Below, piece after piece: positions 1 to 9,399 of a stretch of 64,000 nucleotides of DNA. The DNA is from JAJZEO01 sp964350315 (GTDB taxonomy: Bacteria; Chlamydiota; Chlamydiia; Chlamydiales; 2-12-FULL-49-11), in contig CAYGJD010000004.1 of assembly GCA_964350315.1 (NCBI GenBank), positions 62,001 through 126,000 of the forward strand, written 5' to 3'. Position numbers and translations under genes: made by a program. The notes under the pieces were generated by a model. It was given only the letters and a program-made list of their open reading frames with translations, had not been told where the DNA came from and ran no database searches. The first letter of the stretch is position 1. Each line of letters starts with the position of its first letter.

Positions 1-239
1 AAGGTTAAGTCTCTAATAGAAGACAATTTATCAATTGCATTTTGAGAAAGTTCATCGCCGGAGTGCCACACTTGGATAGGCAAGGTAGATCTATGGAGTT
101 CTCTAATAATTCTTAAACTCGCATAGAGATCCTGAGCATACTTATCTGAACAGGCCACAATAATTCCTGCATTATTTGACCTAAGATTTACAGAAAAACA
201 CATCGTTAAAAAAATAATAAAGATCGAAACCACTTTCAT
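1..239 (-). CDS. Exported GT71-like glycosyltransferase, N-terminal part
   Basis: The gene starts at ATG 239 and runs off the left edge, leaving 79 codons. The first 20 or so residues form a signal peptide with a hydrophobic run (VVSIFIIFLTMCFS). After it comes the pattern GIIVACSDKYAQDLYASLRI and then LPIQVWHSGDELS. This matches the start of the fungal Mnn1-type mannosyltransferase family (GT71), in which a short strand is followed by a helix and an IE(V/I)(F/W)(Y/H)xGDEL-like segment. It is the third member of a tandem array: its ATG overlaps the TGA of the next gene upstream in ATGA fashion, so the genes are probably translated together. The catalytic part lies outside the window. Family assignment rests on pattern similarity with the neighbour at 236-1339. 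Confidence 0.6.
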   Translation of the reverse strand, partial: MKVVSIFIIFLTMCFSVNLRSNNAGIIVACSDKYAQDLYASLRIIRELHRSTLPIQVWHSGDELSQNAIDKLSSIRDLT

Positions 240-1339
240 CTAAGCCTCCTAGAAAGTTCATTTACATTTTTGCCAGATCTTTCTAGGGATTGTAGATAGA
301 AGAAAAGATGCTCTAAATCCTTATTTATATCACAACTTGCTTGCGTATTTGCATTAAGTGAGTTTGAATTCAGCAAAAAAATATTCGTTTTTGATTTAGA
401 TAATGATTTAATTGCAAAAAGCAATTTATTATCTAAAAGCTGAATCAATTCAATCGATCCCTTTTCAGTTTTATTCTCATCTTTGATTTCGAAAAAACGA
501 AGAGGAAATTCTTCATTAACATAGTAACATTCGTTTGCAATTTCAAAAGCAATCCAATACGTTTCTTTATCGCCATTTAAAATCTCCATGTCGATCTTTT
601 TATCCTCTTGATAAAAACTAAGAAGCACCTCAAGGCCTTTCTTGTGTCTTTTTTTATCTAAGACAATGCAACACCCTTTTTGATGCTCTGATGGTCTTGG
701 GTGTGTAAATGATGGTCTCTCATCGCTCCAATATTGCTTCCAATCAGCAGGCATAGATTCACTAGGTGTTGAAATTAATGACCTAAACAGCTTTTCTCGA
801 TGATTATATTGATAAGAGGGTGTCACATCTCCGAATGCTGAAATTTTAGGTTGTTTTTCATAGCCACAAAACTTTAATTCAGGAAGATCTCTAAAAAAAA
901 TGGCTCCCGTCTTTTCAAACTGACTATGCTTGAATAGTCTTTCAGGATCATAGAAAAAAAACAAATCGGTATCCATAAATATTACTTCTTCAAATTGAGT
1001 TAAAGATAACATCAAAGGTTTAATATAGCCTTCTTTGAAGTTTTTAAATTGATCATTGCATTCAATTGAAATGTCTCTAAAAACAACATCAAGCAATTGA
1101 AGTTGTTTTTTAGAATTCTCTGATAACGCGTCCCCTAAATGATATATTTCTATAGATAAAGAGCAACCAAGGCAATCCCGCAAATAAGCAATACTTGAAA
1201 AGCACGTCTCTAAAAAATGGTCATCGCAATTAAGAATGATCCCTTTTTCACAAAATCCTGAATTCGGCACAAAAAAAAGAAACAAACTTTGTAGTAAAAT
1301 AGCAAATTTTCGATTCAAATTATAAAAAGTCAAACTCAT
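236..1339 (-). CDS. Exported GT71 (Mnn1-like) glycosyltransferase
   Basis: 367 residues. A signal peptide occupies about residues 8-30 (NRKFAILLQSLFLFFV). The mature part begins with KGIILNCDDHFLETCFSSI, then SLSIEIYHLGDALS. A GT-A metal-binding DxD is at 123-125 in VIFMDTDLFFFYDPERLF. Further on are KGCCIVLDKKRH and GDKETYWIAFEIA. These are hallmarks of the Mnn1 alpha-1,3-mannosyltransferase family (GT71), normally found in the fungal Golgi. The export signal is odd: sugar nucleotides are cytoplasmic, so an active enzyme would have to work outside the bacterium, most likely in the host. The annotated ATG overlaps the previous gene by 20 bases; an in-frame TTG just after that gene's stop (at residue 8) is an alternative start. 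Acceptor and sugar are unknown. Confidence 0.65.
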   Translation of the reverse strand: MSLTFYNLNRKFAILLQSLFLFFVPNSGFCEKGIILNCDDHFLETCFSSIAYLRDCLGCSLSIEIYHLGDALSENSKKQLQLLDVVFRDISIECNDQFKNFKEGYIKPLMLSLTQFEEVIFMDTDLFFFYDPERLFKHSQFEKTGAIFFRDLPELKFCGYEKQPKISAFGDVTPSYQYNHREKLFRSLISTPSESMPADWKQYWSDERPSFTHPRPSEHQKGCCIVLDKKRHKKGLEVLLSFYQEDKKIDMEILNGDKETYWIAFEIANECYYVNEEFPLRFFEIKDENKTEKGSIELIQLLDNKLLFAIKSLSKSKTNIFLLNSNSLNANTQASCDINKDLEHLFFYLQSLERSGKNVNELSRRLR

Positions 1340-2279
1340 AAGACTCTTTATATTCTAAAATTTTCTTATTTTCATAATCTTGAAGAGGTCGCTTTACTCC
1401 TGATATTGGATCGACAATAAAATAGCTGCCATACGAATCTGTATCAAAGCTTCTTATTGAAAAAATCTTTGCTTGATATAATTGAGCCTTAGCAACTTCT
1501 GTGTGCCCTTTATTTTCAGGAAAAACTTCTAATCCAACTTCCCTAATATAACTCAAATGAAAATCCTTTTCTTCTAAGACTATACCCATCCACAACAAAT
1601 CAGATTCTTTTACGTTTGAGAAATTTTCTTTTTGCCTAAGCTCTAAAGCATAATTCAATGCATCCATAAGCTTTTTCTTATTGATTAAGAGAAGCGAAGG
1701 AGACACAAACTCCAAATCGTTATGCAATAGATAGCTACTATTCATAAAAAGCAACTTAGAAACTATCTCTGATGGCATATGATCAAAAAATGGGTATAAA
1801 AGATTTTTCAGATTTTTTTGTAGTCGTTGTATTTCTTTTACAGTTTCCTTACTTTTTTTTTCGAGTGGTGTGGGATTGGACTTAAAAAAATAGGAACCCT
1901 GTTTTATATAGAAAGGATCTTGAAAAAGAAGCTCAGGGGAATGAATAAAACAAATAGAAGGCAAGAACCAAAAAATTTCATCAAACTTACTTTTTTCAAG
2001 AATTGTAAGCATACTACATTCAGATATGCTTGAAAGGACTTTTAATTCTACACGCTCAAATTGAGCTAGAAGTTCTAAACTTGTTTTTGATATAAGGTTC
2101 GGGTGAAACCAAACTTCAATCGATAGATCACAATTAAGATTATATTCTAGATGAAGAATTGAAGCAAAAAGCTCATCTACATTTTCTTCTTTACAAAAGG
2201 TCACCAAACCATTTTCTGCAAAAAGCAAACTACAAAACGAAGCAAAACAAAACATACATAAGGAAAACAACATATTCAT
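1320..2279 (-). CDS. Exported GT71-like paralog lacking DxD
   Basis: 319 residues, with a clear signal peptide (MNMLFSLCMFCFASFCSLLF). It then follows the same outline as its neighbours: GLVTFCKEENVDELFASIL, then LSIEVWFHPNLIS, then a segment FWFLPSICFIHSPELLF where the active paralog has MDTDLFFFYDPERLF. The DxD is therefore absent, and the later DKETYWIAFE is replaced by ESDLLWMGIVLE. The protein is probably inactive as a metal-dependent glycosyltransferase. It may be a decaying duplicate or have a binding or partner role. It is the first gene of the three-gene array and lies close behind the ComF-like gene (22 bases between), so one transcript from that side is likely. Confidence 0.55.
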   Translation of the reverse strand: MNMLFSLCMFCFASFCSLLFAENGLVTFCKEENVDELFASILHLEYNLNCDLSIEVWFHPNLISKTSLELLAQFERVELKVLSSISECSMLTILEKSKFDEIFWFLPSICFIHSPELLFQDPFYIKQGSYFFKSNPTPLEKKSKETVKEIQRLQKNLKNLLYPFFDHMPSEIVSKLLFMNSSYLLHNDLEFVSPSLLLINKKKLMDALNYALELRQKENFSNVKESDLLWMGIVLEEKDFHLSYIREVGLEVFPENKGHTEVAKAQLYQAKIFSIRSFDTDSYGSYFIVDPISGVKRPLQDYENKKILEYKESYEFDFL

Positions 2280-2301
2280 ACGTAAAATCTTAGATGAGCT
2301 T

Positions 2302-2850
2302 TTAATAAATAGGAAGAAAAAATGATAGGTGATAGATCTTACCGCAACTCACTGAAAAAGGAAATTTCACCTCATCTAGACCCGTTGATAAATAGAGCAC
2401 ATTTACACCTGGACCAAGTCTCTTTTTTGTATTCTTTTGTCTCTGAAAATTTTGAGCAACAACTTTAGTGCAATTCTTCAATGACGATTCAGAAGTAATA
2501 TAATCAAAAAGGGGCCACTTTAGTCTAATAAATTGCCATGTAAATAAAGCTGCAATTAAGTCTTTTTGTTTTTTACCTTCTTTTAACAAATCATCTAAAA
2601 CATCACTTCTTTCAAAAACAACGCCACGTCTATAAATGTATGGGTACTTACGACAAGTATTGCAGGTTATACTAACCGATGATGTTTCATTAACCGAAAA
2701 GCATCGATAACATCTTAACGTAGGATCTAGGAGTTCTACTGATTCACGACAAATAGAACAAAAGAGACCATTGTGACACCCTTCTTGACATCCCAAACAA
2801 ACAGCTGGAGCAAGCAAAGATATTAGTCCATCAATGATCGCCTTTTGCAT
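2302..2850 (-). CDS. Degenerate ComF-like protein
   Basis: 182 residues. The N-terminal third is the double zinc-ribbon of the ComF family: CLGCQ, FCSICRESVELLDPTLRCYRC and CNTC pairs between residues 18 and 66, followed by YRRGVVFERSDVLDDLLKEGK, the usual bridge into the phosphoribosyltransferase domain. The remaining 80 residues are short and show no PRPP-binding loop of the form VDDVxTTG, so the transferase half looks lost or strongly altered. ComF proteins are usually 200-240 residues and take part in DNA uptake in competent bacteria. It starts 14 bases downstream of the AsmA-like gene and is probably in the same transcript. Confidence 0.55.
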   Translation of the reverse strand: MQKAIIDGLISLLAPAVCLGCQEGCHNGLFCSICRESVELLDPTLRCYRCFSVNETSSVSITCNTCRKYPYIYRRGVVFERSDVLDDLLKEGKKQKDLIAALFTWQFIRLKWPLFDYITSESSLKNCTKVVAQNFQRQKNTKKRLGPGVNVLYLSTGLDEVKFPFSVSCGKIYHLSFFLPIY

Positions 2851-2864
2851 AGCAATTTTTACTC

Positions 2865-5800
2865 TTATTTAAGAGAAAACTTTGGATTTTCAAGAGTTCC
2901 ATTGATAGACAATACAAACAATTCTGTAATCTTGAATAACACATATTGCTTCATTCGTATGTCTATGTGCATATTTCCTTCAAGATCAACAAAAGACTCC
3001 GTTTTATTCCAAAGGAAAAAATATGAACGTTTATTATCACTATGACTATTCTTAAGCTTTGTAAAGACTAGCTTTCCATCTTTTAAGGTATAATCCATCT
3101 CTCCTTGAATAGGAACCAAAAGCCCCATGTCTAACCCTAATCTGCTAATGATTTCAATAGGAACATCAAGAAGATTTGCTCCTTGCTTGAATGTATTAAC
3201 AAAATTCAGGCTTCCCTTACCTTTCAAGCTCTTAGGATCGCTAAGCATTCCTGAAATGTCTGTAAACACCATGTTCTTGATATGAAAAGGTTTAATTCTT
3301 CCGCGAGACTTTCCTTTTCTCATCAATAGAGAGGGTCTTAAATCTTTGATACGAAGATCTGGTACTTCAAGAGCAAAATCTCCTTTGACAGGCTTTAACT
3401 TCATCTCTTTTAGATCAATAGAAACAGCATCATCTGAAATTTTTATGTCGTGTACCTCAGCGCCTTTTTCATCAATATGAATAGATGAGAAAAATGTTTT
3501 AAACTGATAACCAAGCAAATCAAAGTCACGCGCTTTGAAAAATCCATCAAAAACAGGTTTAGAGAAATTAGGTTGTTTAAATTTCAACTCCCCTGAAAGC
3601 TCATACCCTTTATCAAGCTTTAATTCTTCAACGAGCATCATTAAATCGCCCTTGAGAATCGGCTGCATTTCTTTTAGATTCAGTTTAATATTCCCCAGGA
3701 ATATTTGCTTATCCTCCTGAACCCCTACTTCTACTTTTGGCACAAAATGAAAGTCAAATCCAAATAAATCACCGTCGATTTTATCAATTGATATCCCTTC
3801 TTCATCTTTCAGTTTACATTCTACGTAAAGAGCTTGTTTTGATCCTTCATTCACGTTTTCATCGCTTGCTAACTGAATCACCTCTATTACTGTATCAAAT
3901 TGATTGTAGGGATGTATTCGTACGTTTACGCCAAAATCTTTATCTAAAACGTTTAGACCACCTGATAATTCAGCAATTCGCTCATTTAATAGAAAATTCA
4001 CTGCTTCTAAGTTATAGTTTGTACCACACCACTGATAAATTCCTTTTGGAAGCATTCCACCAATTTGTATTTTCTCTTTTGCATACTCAAAGTCAAAAAG
4101 AATATCGAAGGGCGCCTTTTCAGAATGCGGAACAACCAATTCTTTCATTTGTTTAGAAACAGATGAATTCAAAGCAACATATTCAAGTAACTCATTTGTA
4201 AGAGGAGTCTTAATGCGATAACCCTGACACATTTTTTCTTCTAAATTAAACACAAGCGTAGGCACATCAAACGGAAGAGATGTTTCACCATCTTGTAGGC
4301 AAAAAATCGAATCTTTGACCAAGAATCCCCGTTCTTTGTTGTATTCAACATGAATAGGTGCCTTAGATGCAACAGATAGCCCATCCTTTCCAAGATGATC
4401 AAACGCTACGCCACCAATAAATGATGCCGATGCAGGTGATGATACAGTTTCATAATTGAATTCAAAGACTCCACCAAATGCAAGTTGAGGTCCATGTTGA
4501 AAATATTTTCCCAAATCAATCACAACACTTGTAACAGGAAGCTTCCATTTTTTCTTATCAGTTAACCACTCCCCACGTTCAAACTTGATTTCGTGATCAT
4601 CTGTTGTAAGAACCAAGTCATCTATAAAATATCTATTGTCTTCGCTCAATAGTGAACCAACAAAACCAAATTGACCAACATTAGAGTTTAATAAATGAAC
4701 AATATTGTCCTTTATTTCCAGTTCTAGAGAGACAGGTATATGGCTACTTTCCTCATAAGCAATGTCTACTGCATCAAATCTTGCATTTATCACATCATTC
4801 TTTAGAGTTACTCTTCCATCAATGTTTCCTGCCAAAGAACTACCATAAGAATTAATCAAAGAAAGCGCTAGGGAATCAAATCCCATATTTTCAATTACAC
4901 GTGATGCTAAACCTATTTCCTCTGTATTAAAGGAAAAAGAACACTCTAACTCTTTGATCTTTTTAAAATCTTCAAGCTCAATCTTTGCGCCATTGAATTT
5001 ACTTCCAAAAACATGAGACAAATCACTTTCAAAGAAGAGCTTACGTTGTTGTCCATCATATCCACCAACAATCCTGATTAAATCCATCATAGAATTTTCT
5101 AATCGAACATCAAATGTGCTGCTAATATTCGCTTTATCTAAATAGTCTATCTCTATTTCTTTTGCTGAGAGCAAGTAGTCTCTTTCAATTCCAAATGTAA
5201 CCAATTTTCCTAACAAATTAGAGAAAACCATCTTCTGTTCTGTCGAATCAGAACTAAAATCAAATCGAAGATCATTAAGAGCAAAGTCTGAGGGTAAATT
5301 CATTGAGCCTTGAACTAATGAAAACTGGGCTTCCCAGTCTAGTTGAAAAGGAGCTTCATTCGGAAATTTCATTAAAAGAGAAAAACCATCTTCTTGACTG
5401 TGAATACGTCCTGCAAAAGGAAATTGAATTTCTTTTAAATCATCAATGTTATGTAAAAAATTCTGAAGAGAGTCACTGCTTCCTGATATTTCAGAGGTTA
5501 CAATTTTTAATAGCACATCCTCTTTTGGAGCAAGTATCATTTCTAAAGCGCCCTCTACTTGAAGCCCTTCTGTTTCACAACTTACATCTTCAAATCGAAG
5601 AGTCCTACCATCGTAGTAGACTTCACCATTTGTATCTGAAAAAATCAAACCAAGATTTTTCTCAAGAATCACACTCTGATGCAAAGGAAAATAAGCCTGT
5701 AGTGAGTTGCTTGCCATATTGTAATGGAATTTTCCTTCAGACTTCATTAAAGACGAAGCATCTAGAACAGAGTTTAATCTGATATCAACAGCTGGTGTAG

Positions 5801-7904
5801 TTAAATTTAAATAAGATGTATCAACATCCACATCAATGGTATTAGAAGTAAAAGCCCCATCAAATGAAACCATCCCTTCTAAATCCCAATCTCCACCGGA
5901 AAAGTGTTTTATTACTTTTGTAAATTCACAAGAAATGTTTTTAGCATTGATGACACCTTTGGAAATACTGTCTTTTACAAGCCCCAAGATATCTCTATCT
6001 TTATACTTCATGATTTCATCTGAAAGGTGAAATCCAAGTTCTAATTTATCGCTCCAATCTTTTTGAACATCAAGATTTACAGCGCCTGAAACATCCCAAT
6101 ATCCAAGTTGACGGCGTAAATTAAAATTGGCTGCAAGACCACATCCACCAAATTTTTCTTTAACGATATCTTTTTCAGCATCAAAAAATCGTACAACTCT
6201 TTCTAGTGGTGCGGCAAGATTCACTTTAACATTAGCTTCAGAGAAAAAACCTACCACATCTAAATCAATATCAACATCATCATATTTAGCTTTTGCCCAA
6301 GAAGGTTCGAAAACATCTCGGCACATAAACACTTCAAGATTAATGTCTGAAAACTTAATTGGTTTATCACTTGATCTAGCCTTGATCATTTCACCATCGA
6401 CAATTTTTACCTTCCACGAAGGAAAACGAAATTTTTCAACGACATCTAGATCTAATTGTGCACTCGCTTCAAGAAGATTGGCTGTTGTTGATAAATCTTG
6501 ACTTGCCCAATAGAGTTCCAAATCATTTGCAACCATGTTTTCAAGAAGAAGTTTATTTAACTTTCCATCAGCAATAACAAGAGACAATTCACAAGTCAGA
6601 GCACCTTTTTTAAAATGCATATCTTTAACTTCTGGCATGGCAAAAGCAATCAAATGTTGAAACATCTTAATTTGTGGTGCATCAAGCTCTTTTAGTTGAC
6701 CTCTAACCAAACAAGAATCTTTTCCCGTTGAAGAAATCAATAAATTCAAATGGGTTGATGTCAAACTATCTGGCTCTAAAAATAATCTCATATCAAGATC
6801 AAGTGAGTCTCTATCAACAAGGCTTGGATTACCGCTCACAACAATAGGAGAGACTTCTCCACCCTGATGCAAAAATCCCTTTAACTCAATATTTGAGTCC
6901 TTAAAAGTACTAAAGTTTAGCGTTCCATCGATATCAGAAAGTGTGAAATCTGCTCCCCACTCAGCATCTTTAAATCTTGCAACCCCACCAATGATCTTTG
7001 ATTTAAGAGCTAAACTCTGCCACCAAGTTTCACGTTGTTCAATTTTTTTTCCTCCGCTAGGAAAAGAAAAATCAAGTGATAGATCTTGCATAGTAAGTGC
7101 AAACTCTCCACTTTTTCTCTCACAAGAAAAGTTTTCAACCTCAATATTTGCTGTTGTTTGAATGACTAAACCACTTTGGTCAAAACCAATCCAAGAATGC
7201 CCGCTAACAACACCTTCTAAATTACCCCAATCTTCTAAGCAATTTGGTTGAAAAAAATTCACAATTCTTGAAAGCCACACAATTCTTGAATTTTTCAGTT
7301 CACTCTCTACGATCAATTCTTTTGGCCACTGATACAATTTGACCATTGCAGAAACATCTTTTTCACCTGGAGGAGTTTCAGAAAGATAAAATACTCCAAC
7401 AGACCTTCTTTGATGGTCTCCGTCTAGTGAGAAGTATAGGTCTACTTTTCCTTCAGCATCAACAAACTTAATTAAACCATCTGTAATATCAACTTTGTGC
7501 CTTTCAAGAGGTCCTTGCATGATTGAAGCAAGTGTAAATTCTGACTTAGAGTCAACCTTTTCAACTTCAATAATCGGCTCTTCAACAACAAATCTAAAAT
7601 CAAAGTTTATCCCTTTTTTCCATTCAAAGACGGCGCTTAACTTGTCTATGTGAATTCGCGCTCCAACTCCTTTTGTTTTTAGATCAACTTCATTGAAGTC
7701 TAAGCGATTGTATTTCAAGGAAACATTTTTGAAATTAAATTTCCATCCTCCATAACCACTCATTTTTACACCGAGATAAGTCTCTATCCCCTTGCAAAAA
7801 ATAGGCCTACGGAAAACAACACCTGATGATATAACTATGGCCGCAGACAGTAATACTATCCATTTTTTTTTCAGCCGAAAAACTTTCTTTGACATTCGCT
7901 CCAT
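2865..7904 (-). CDS. Giant AsmA/TamB-like envelope protein
   Basis: 1679 residues with one N-terminal membrane anchor (KKKWIVLLSAAIVISSGVVF, about residues 13-32) and then a very long stretch of alternating short strands with no further membrane segments. Repeated units of the type GxxxFxxxxIxxxxxxVxLxxxxxxI are typical of the AsmA/TamB/YhdP bridge proteins that carry lipids or help assemble proteins between inner and outer membrane. The C-terminal 120 residues (VPIQGEMDYTLKDGKLVFTK, then LFVLSINGTLENPKFSLK) have the classic AsmA C-terminal form, including the final GTLxxPxF. The first ATG is used here; ATG 7895 (MSKKVF) is equally possible. It diverges from nqrB with only 46 bases between, so both promoters must be packed there. 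I infer a lipid-transport or outer-membrane biogenesis role; family placement is moderately sure. Confidence 0.6.
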   Translation of the reverse strand: MERMSKKVFRLKKKWIVLLSAAIVISSGVVFRRPIFCKGIETYLGVKMSGYGGWKFNFKNVSLKYNRLDFNEVDLKTKGVGARIHIDKLSAVFEWKKGINFDFRFVVEEPIIEVEKVDSKSEFTLASIMQGPLERHKVDITDGLIKFVDAEGKVDLYFSLDGDHQRRSVGVFYLSETPPGEKDVSAMVKLYQWPKELIVESELKNSRIVWLSRIVNFFQPNCLEDWGNLEGVVSGHSWIGFDQSGLVIQTTANIEVENFSCERKSGEFALTMQDLSLDFSFPSGGKKIEQRETWWQSLALKSKIIGGVARFKDAEWGADFTLSDIDGTLNFSTFKDSNIELKGFLHQGGEVSPIVVSGNPSLVDRDSLDLDMRLFLEPDSLTSTHLNLLISSTGKDSCLVRGQLKELDAPQIKMFQHLIAFAMPEVKDMHFKKGALTCELSLVIADGKLNKLLLENMVANDLELYWASQDLSTTANLLEASAQLDLDVVEKFRFPSWKVKIVDGEMIKARSSDKPIKFSDINLEVFMCRDVFEPSWAKAKYDDVDIDLDVVGFFSEANVKVNLAAPLERVVRFFDAEKDIVKEKFGGCGLAANFNLRRQLGYWDVSGAVNLDVQKDWSDKLELGFHLSDEIMKYKDRDILGLVKDSISKGVINAKNISCEFTKVIKHFSGGDWDLEGMVSFDGAFTSNTIDVDVDTSYLNLTTPAVDIRLNSVLDASSLMKSEGKFHYNMASNSLQAYFPLHQSVILEKNLGLIFSDTNGEVYYDGRTLRFEDVSCETEGLQVEGALEMILAPKEDVLLKIVTSEISGSSDSLQNFLHNIDDLKEIQFPFAGRIHSQEDGFSLLMKFPNEAPFQLDWEAQFSLVQGSMNLPSDFALNDLRFDFSSDSTEQKMVFSNLLGKLVTFGIERDYLLSAKEIEIDYLDKANISSTFDVRLENSMMDLIRIVGGYDGQQRKLFFESDLSHVFGSKFNGAKIELEDFKKIKELECSFSFNTEEIGLASRVIENMGFDSLALSLINSYGSSLAGNIDGRVTLKNDVINARFDAVDIAYEESSHIPVSLELEIKDNIVHLLNSNVGQFGFVGSLLSEDNRYFIDDLVLTTDDHEIKFERGEWLTDKKKWKLPVTSVVIDLGKYFQHGPQLAFGGVFEFNYETVSSPASASFIGGVAFDHLGKDGLSVASKAPIHVEYNKERGFLVKDSIFCLQDGETSLPFDVPTLVFNLEEKMCQGYRIKTPLTNELLEYVALNSSVSKQMKELVVPHSEKAPFDILFDFEYAKEKIQIGGMLPKGIYQWCGTNYNLEAVNFLLNERIAELSGGLNVLDKDFGVNVRIHPYNQFDTVIEVIQLASDENVNEGSKQALYVECKLKDEEGISIDKIDGDLFGFDFHFVPKVEVGVQEDKQIFLGNIKLNLKEMQPILKGDLMMLVEELKLDKGYELSGELKFKQPNFSKPVFDGFFKARDFDLLGYQFKTFFSSIHIDEKGAEVHDIKISDDAVSIDLKEMKLKPVKGDFALEVPDLRIKDLRPSLLMRKGKSRGRIKPFHIKNMVFTDISGMLSDPKSLKGKGSLNFVNTFKQGANLLDVPIEIISRLGLDMGLLVPIQGEMDYTLKDGKLVFTKLKNSHSDNKRSYFFLWNKTESFVDLEGNMHIDIRMKQYVLFKITELFVLSINGTLENPKFSLK

Positions 7905-7950
7905 CTTCCGCTTAAAATCACTTCATTAGCATACCAATTGGCAGTAATTA

Positions 7951-9399
7951 GTGCACCCTCTTTTAAACACATTAAAAAAAGCAACGACGTCATTTCTCTT
8001 TGAGAGTGATGAAAAAACATCTTCGGGTCCACACATCAGAGATTCATACGATTTAAAAAGAATGATGATCCTGGTTGTCTATGCTTTAATGCCCTGTACA
8101 ATCATGGCTGTTCTGAATACTGGCTTGCAAGCACACGTCTTAACAAGTTCAAACGCCTTTTTATTTACAGACTACGTAGAAGCATCTTCAGGAATCCTTT
8201 CGTTTCTTTCCTTTCTTTTTTTAAATTTCTGGCCCAGCTTATTTTTAGGTCTCAAGATCTTTATTCCTGATTTAATCATCATCTATACTGTTGGTGGATT
8301 GATTGAAGTTATTTTTGCGACAATTCACAAAAAGCCTGTTTCTGAAGGGTTTCTTGTAACAGGATTGTTAATTGCCCTCATCTTGCCACCTACTCTTCCT
8401 TATTGGATGATTATTGTTGGAACTGCAGTAGGCCTTATATTAGGAAAAGAACTCTTTGGTGGGACAGGAATGAACGTTCTTAATCCTGCATTAGTTTGTC
8501 GATGTTTTCTGTTTTTTACATTTCCAGCATATATGAGTGGCGAAGTTTGGGTTGGCACAGACTCCTTAATGGCAAGACAAAGCATTGAACAAATTCGCAC
8601 GCAAGAAGACTCTACTTTTTTAACATCTCAATCATCTCTTGCAGTAATTTCTCTCCCCTCATCAATAAAAAAAATCCACACAGAAGCGATCAAAATTCAA
8701 CGAGGCTTTAAATCAAAGTACAAAGAAGAAGTAAAAAACCTCTTAAAATATTACGACCCTAGTCTAGACATTGACCATTTAAGCGAACGAGAACTTCTTG
8801 AATTTGTAACATCTCCTAATGGACTTCTTTTAAATAAAGAATCTTATAACCAAGCATACACATTTGCTGTTTTACAAAATGGCGAAGGCACGTGGAGCAA
8901 CACGAACCTTTTTATCGGCAACCAAATTGGCTCAATGGGAGAAACTTCAGTTTTTTGCTGCCTTCTTGGTGCAATCTTTCTCATATTTTGTGGAGTAGCC
9001 TCTTGGAGAATCATGCTAGCTGTTGTTCTTGGCGCGTATCTTTGCGCACTAGCATTTGAATACGGATCCTTATTTAACTCCCACCAAGGGCTCTACTATC
9101 CAGCGCACTACGCCTTTCCCGCATACAAACACCTCCTTCTAGGAGGCCTTGCTTTTGGACTTGTTTTTATGGCAACAGATCCGGTCTCTTCTCCAACATT
9201 AAGAGGAGCCCAGTGGGCATATGGTATTTTAATTGGTGTCATTACTATCATTATTCGCGTGATCAATCCAGCCTATCCAGAAGGAGTCATGCTTGCGATT
9301 TTGTTTGGAAATGTATTTTCTCCCCTCTTTGATCGCTGCGCAATCTATCTCTCAAGGCGTCGGGTAAGAAAAATTCATCAAAGGTTGAATCATGGGTAA
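7951..9399 (+). CDS. nqrB: Na+-NQR subunit B
   Basis: 482 residues; membrane subunit of the Na+-translocating NADH:quinone oxidoreductase, which pumps Na+ while passing electrons to quinone. Several membrane helices are visible. The family signatures LTGLLIALILPPTLPYWMII-like (VTGLLIALILPPTLP), GKELFGGTGMNVLNPALV and FMATDPVSSPTLRGAQW are present. The start is GTG with only a weak ribosome site (GGCAG); no better start is seen. A hydrophilic insert of about 80 residues (roughly 205-285) interrupts the membrane part. The usual covalent-FMN motif (D/S-G-x-S-G-A-T) is not visible; the nearest candidate is TSQSS. The gene overlaps nqrC by 8 bases and heads the operon nqrBCDE. nqrA and nqrF are not in the window. 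Confidence 0.95.
   Translation: MHPLLNTLKKATTSFLFESDEKTSSGPHIRDSYDLKRMMILVVYALMPCTIMAVLNTGLQAHVLTSSNAFLFTDYVEASSGILSFLSFLFLNFWPSLFLGLKIFIPDLIIIYTVGGLIEVIFATIHKKPVSEGFLVTGLLIALILPPTLPYWMIIVGTAVGLILGKELFGGTGMNVLNPALVCRCFLFFTFPAYMSGEVWVGTDSLMARQSIEQIRTQEDSTFLTSQSSLAVISLPSSIKKIHTEAIKIQRGFKSKYKEEVKNLLKYYDPSLDIDHLSERELLEFVTSPNGLLLNKESYNQAYTFAVLQNGEGTWSNTNLFIGNQIGSMGETSVFCCLLGAIFLIFCGVASWRIMLAVVLGAYLCALAFEYGSLFNSHQGLYYPAHYAFPAYKHLLLGGLAFGLVFMATDPVSSPTLRGAQWAYGILIGVITIIIRVINPAYPEGVMLAILFGNVFSPLFDRCAIYLSRRRVRKIHQRLNHG

Noticed and set aside
3535..7161. Several open frames on the plus strand opposite the AsmA-like gene (for example 3737-4156 and 5303-5782).
   Set aside because: They lie wholly inside a real gene on the other strand, have no ribosome sites, and their sequence is low-complexity shadow composition.
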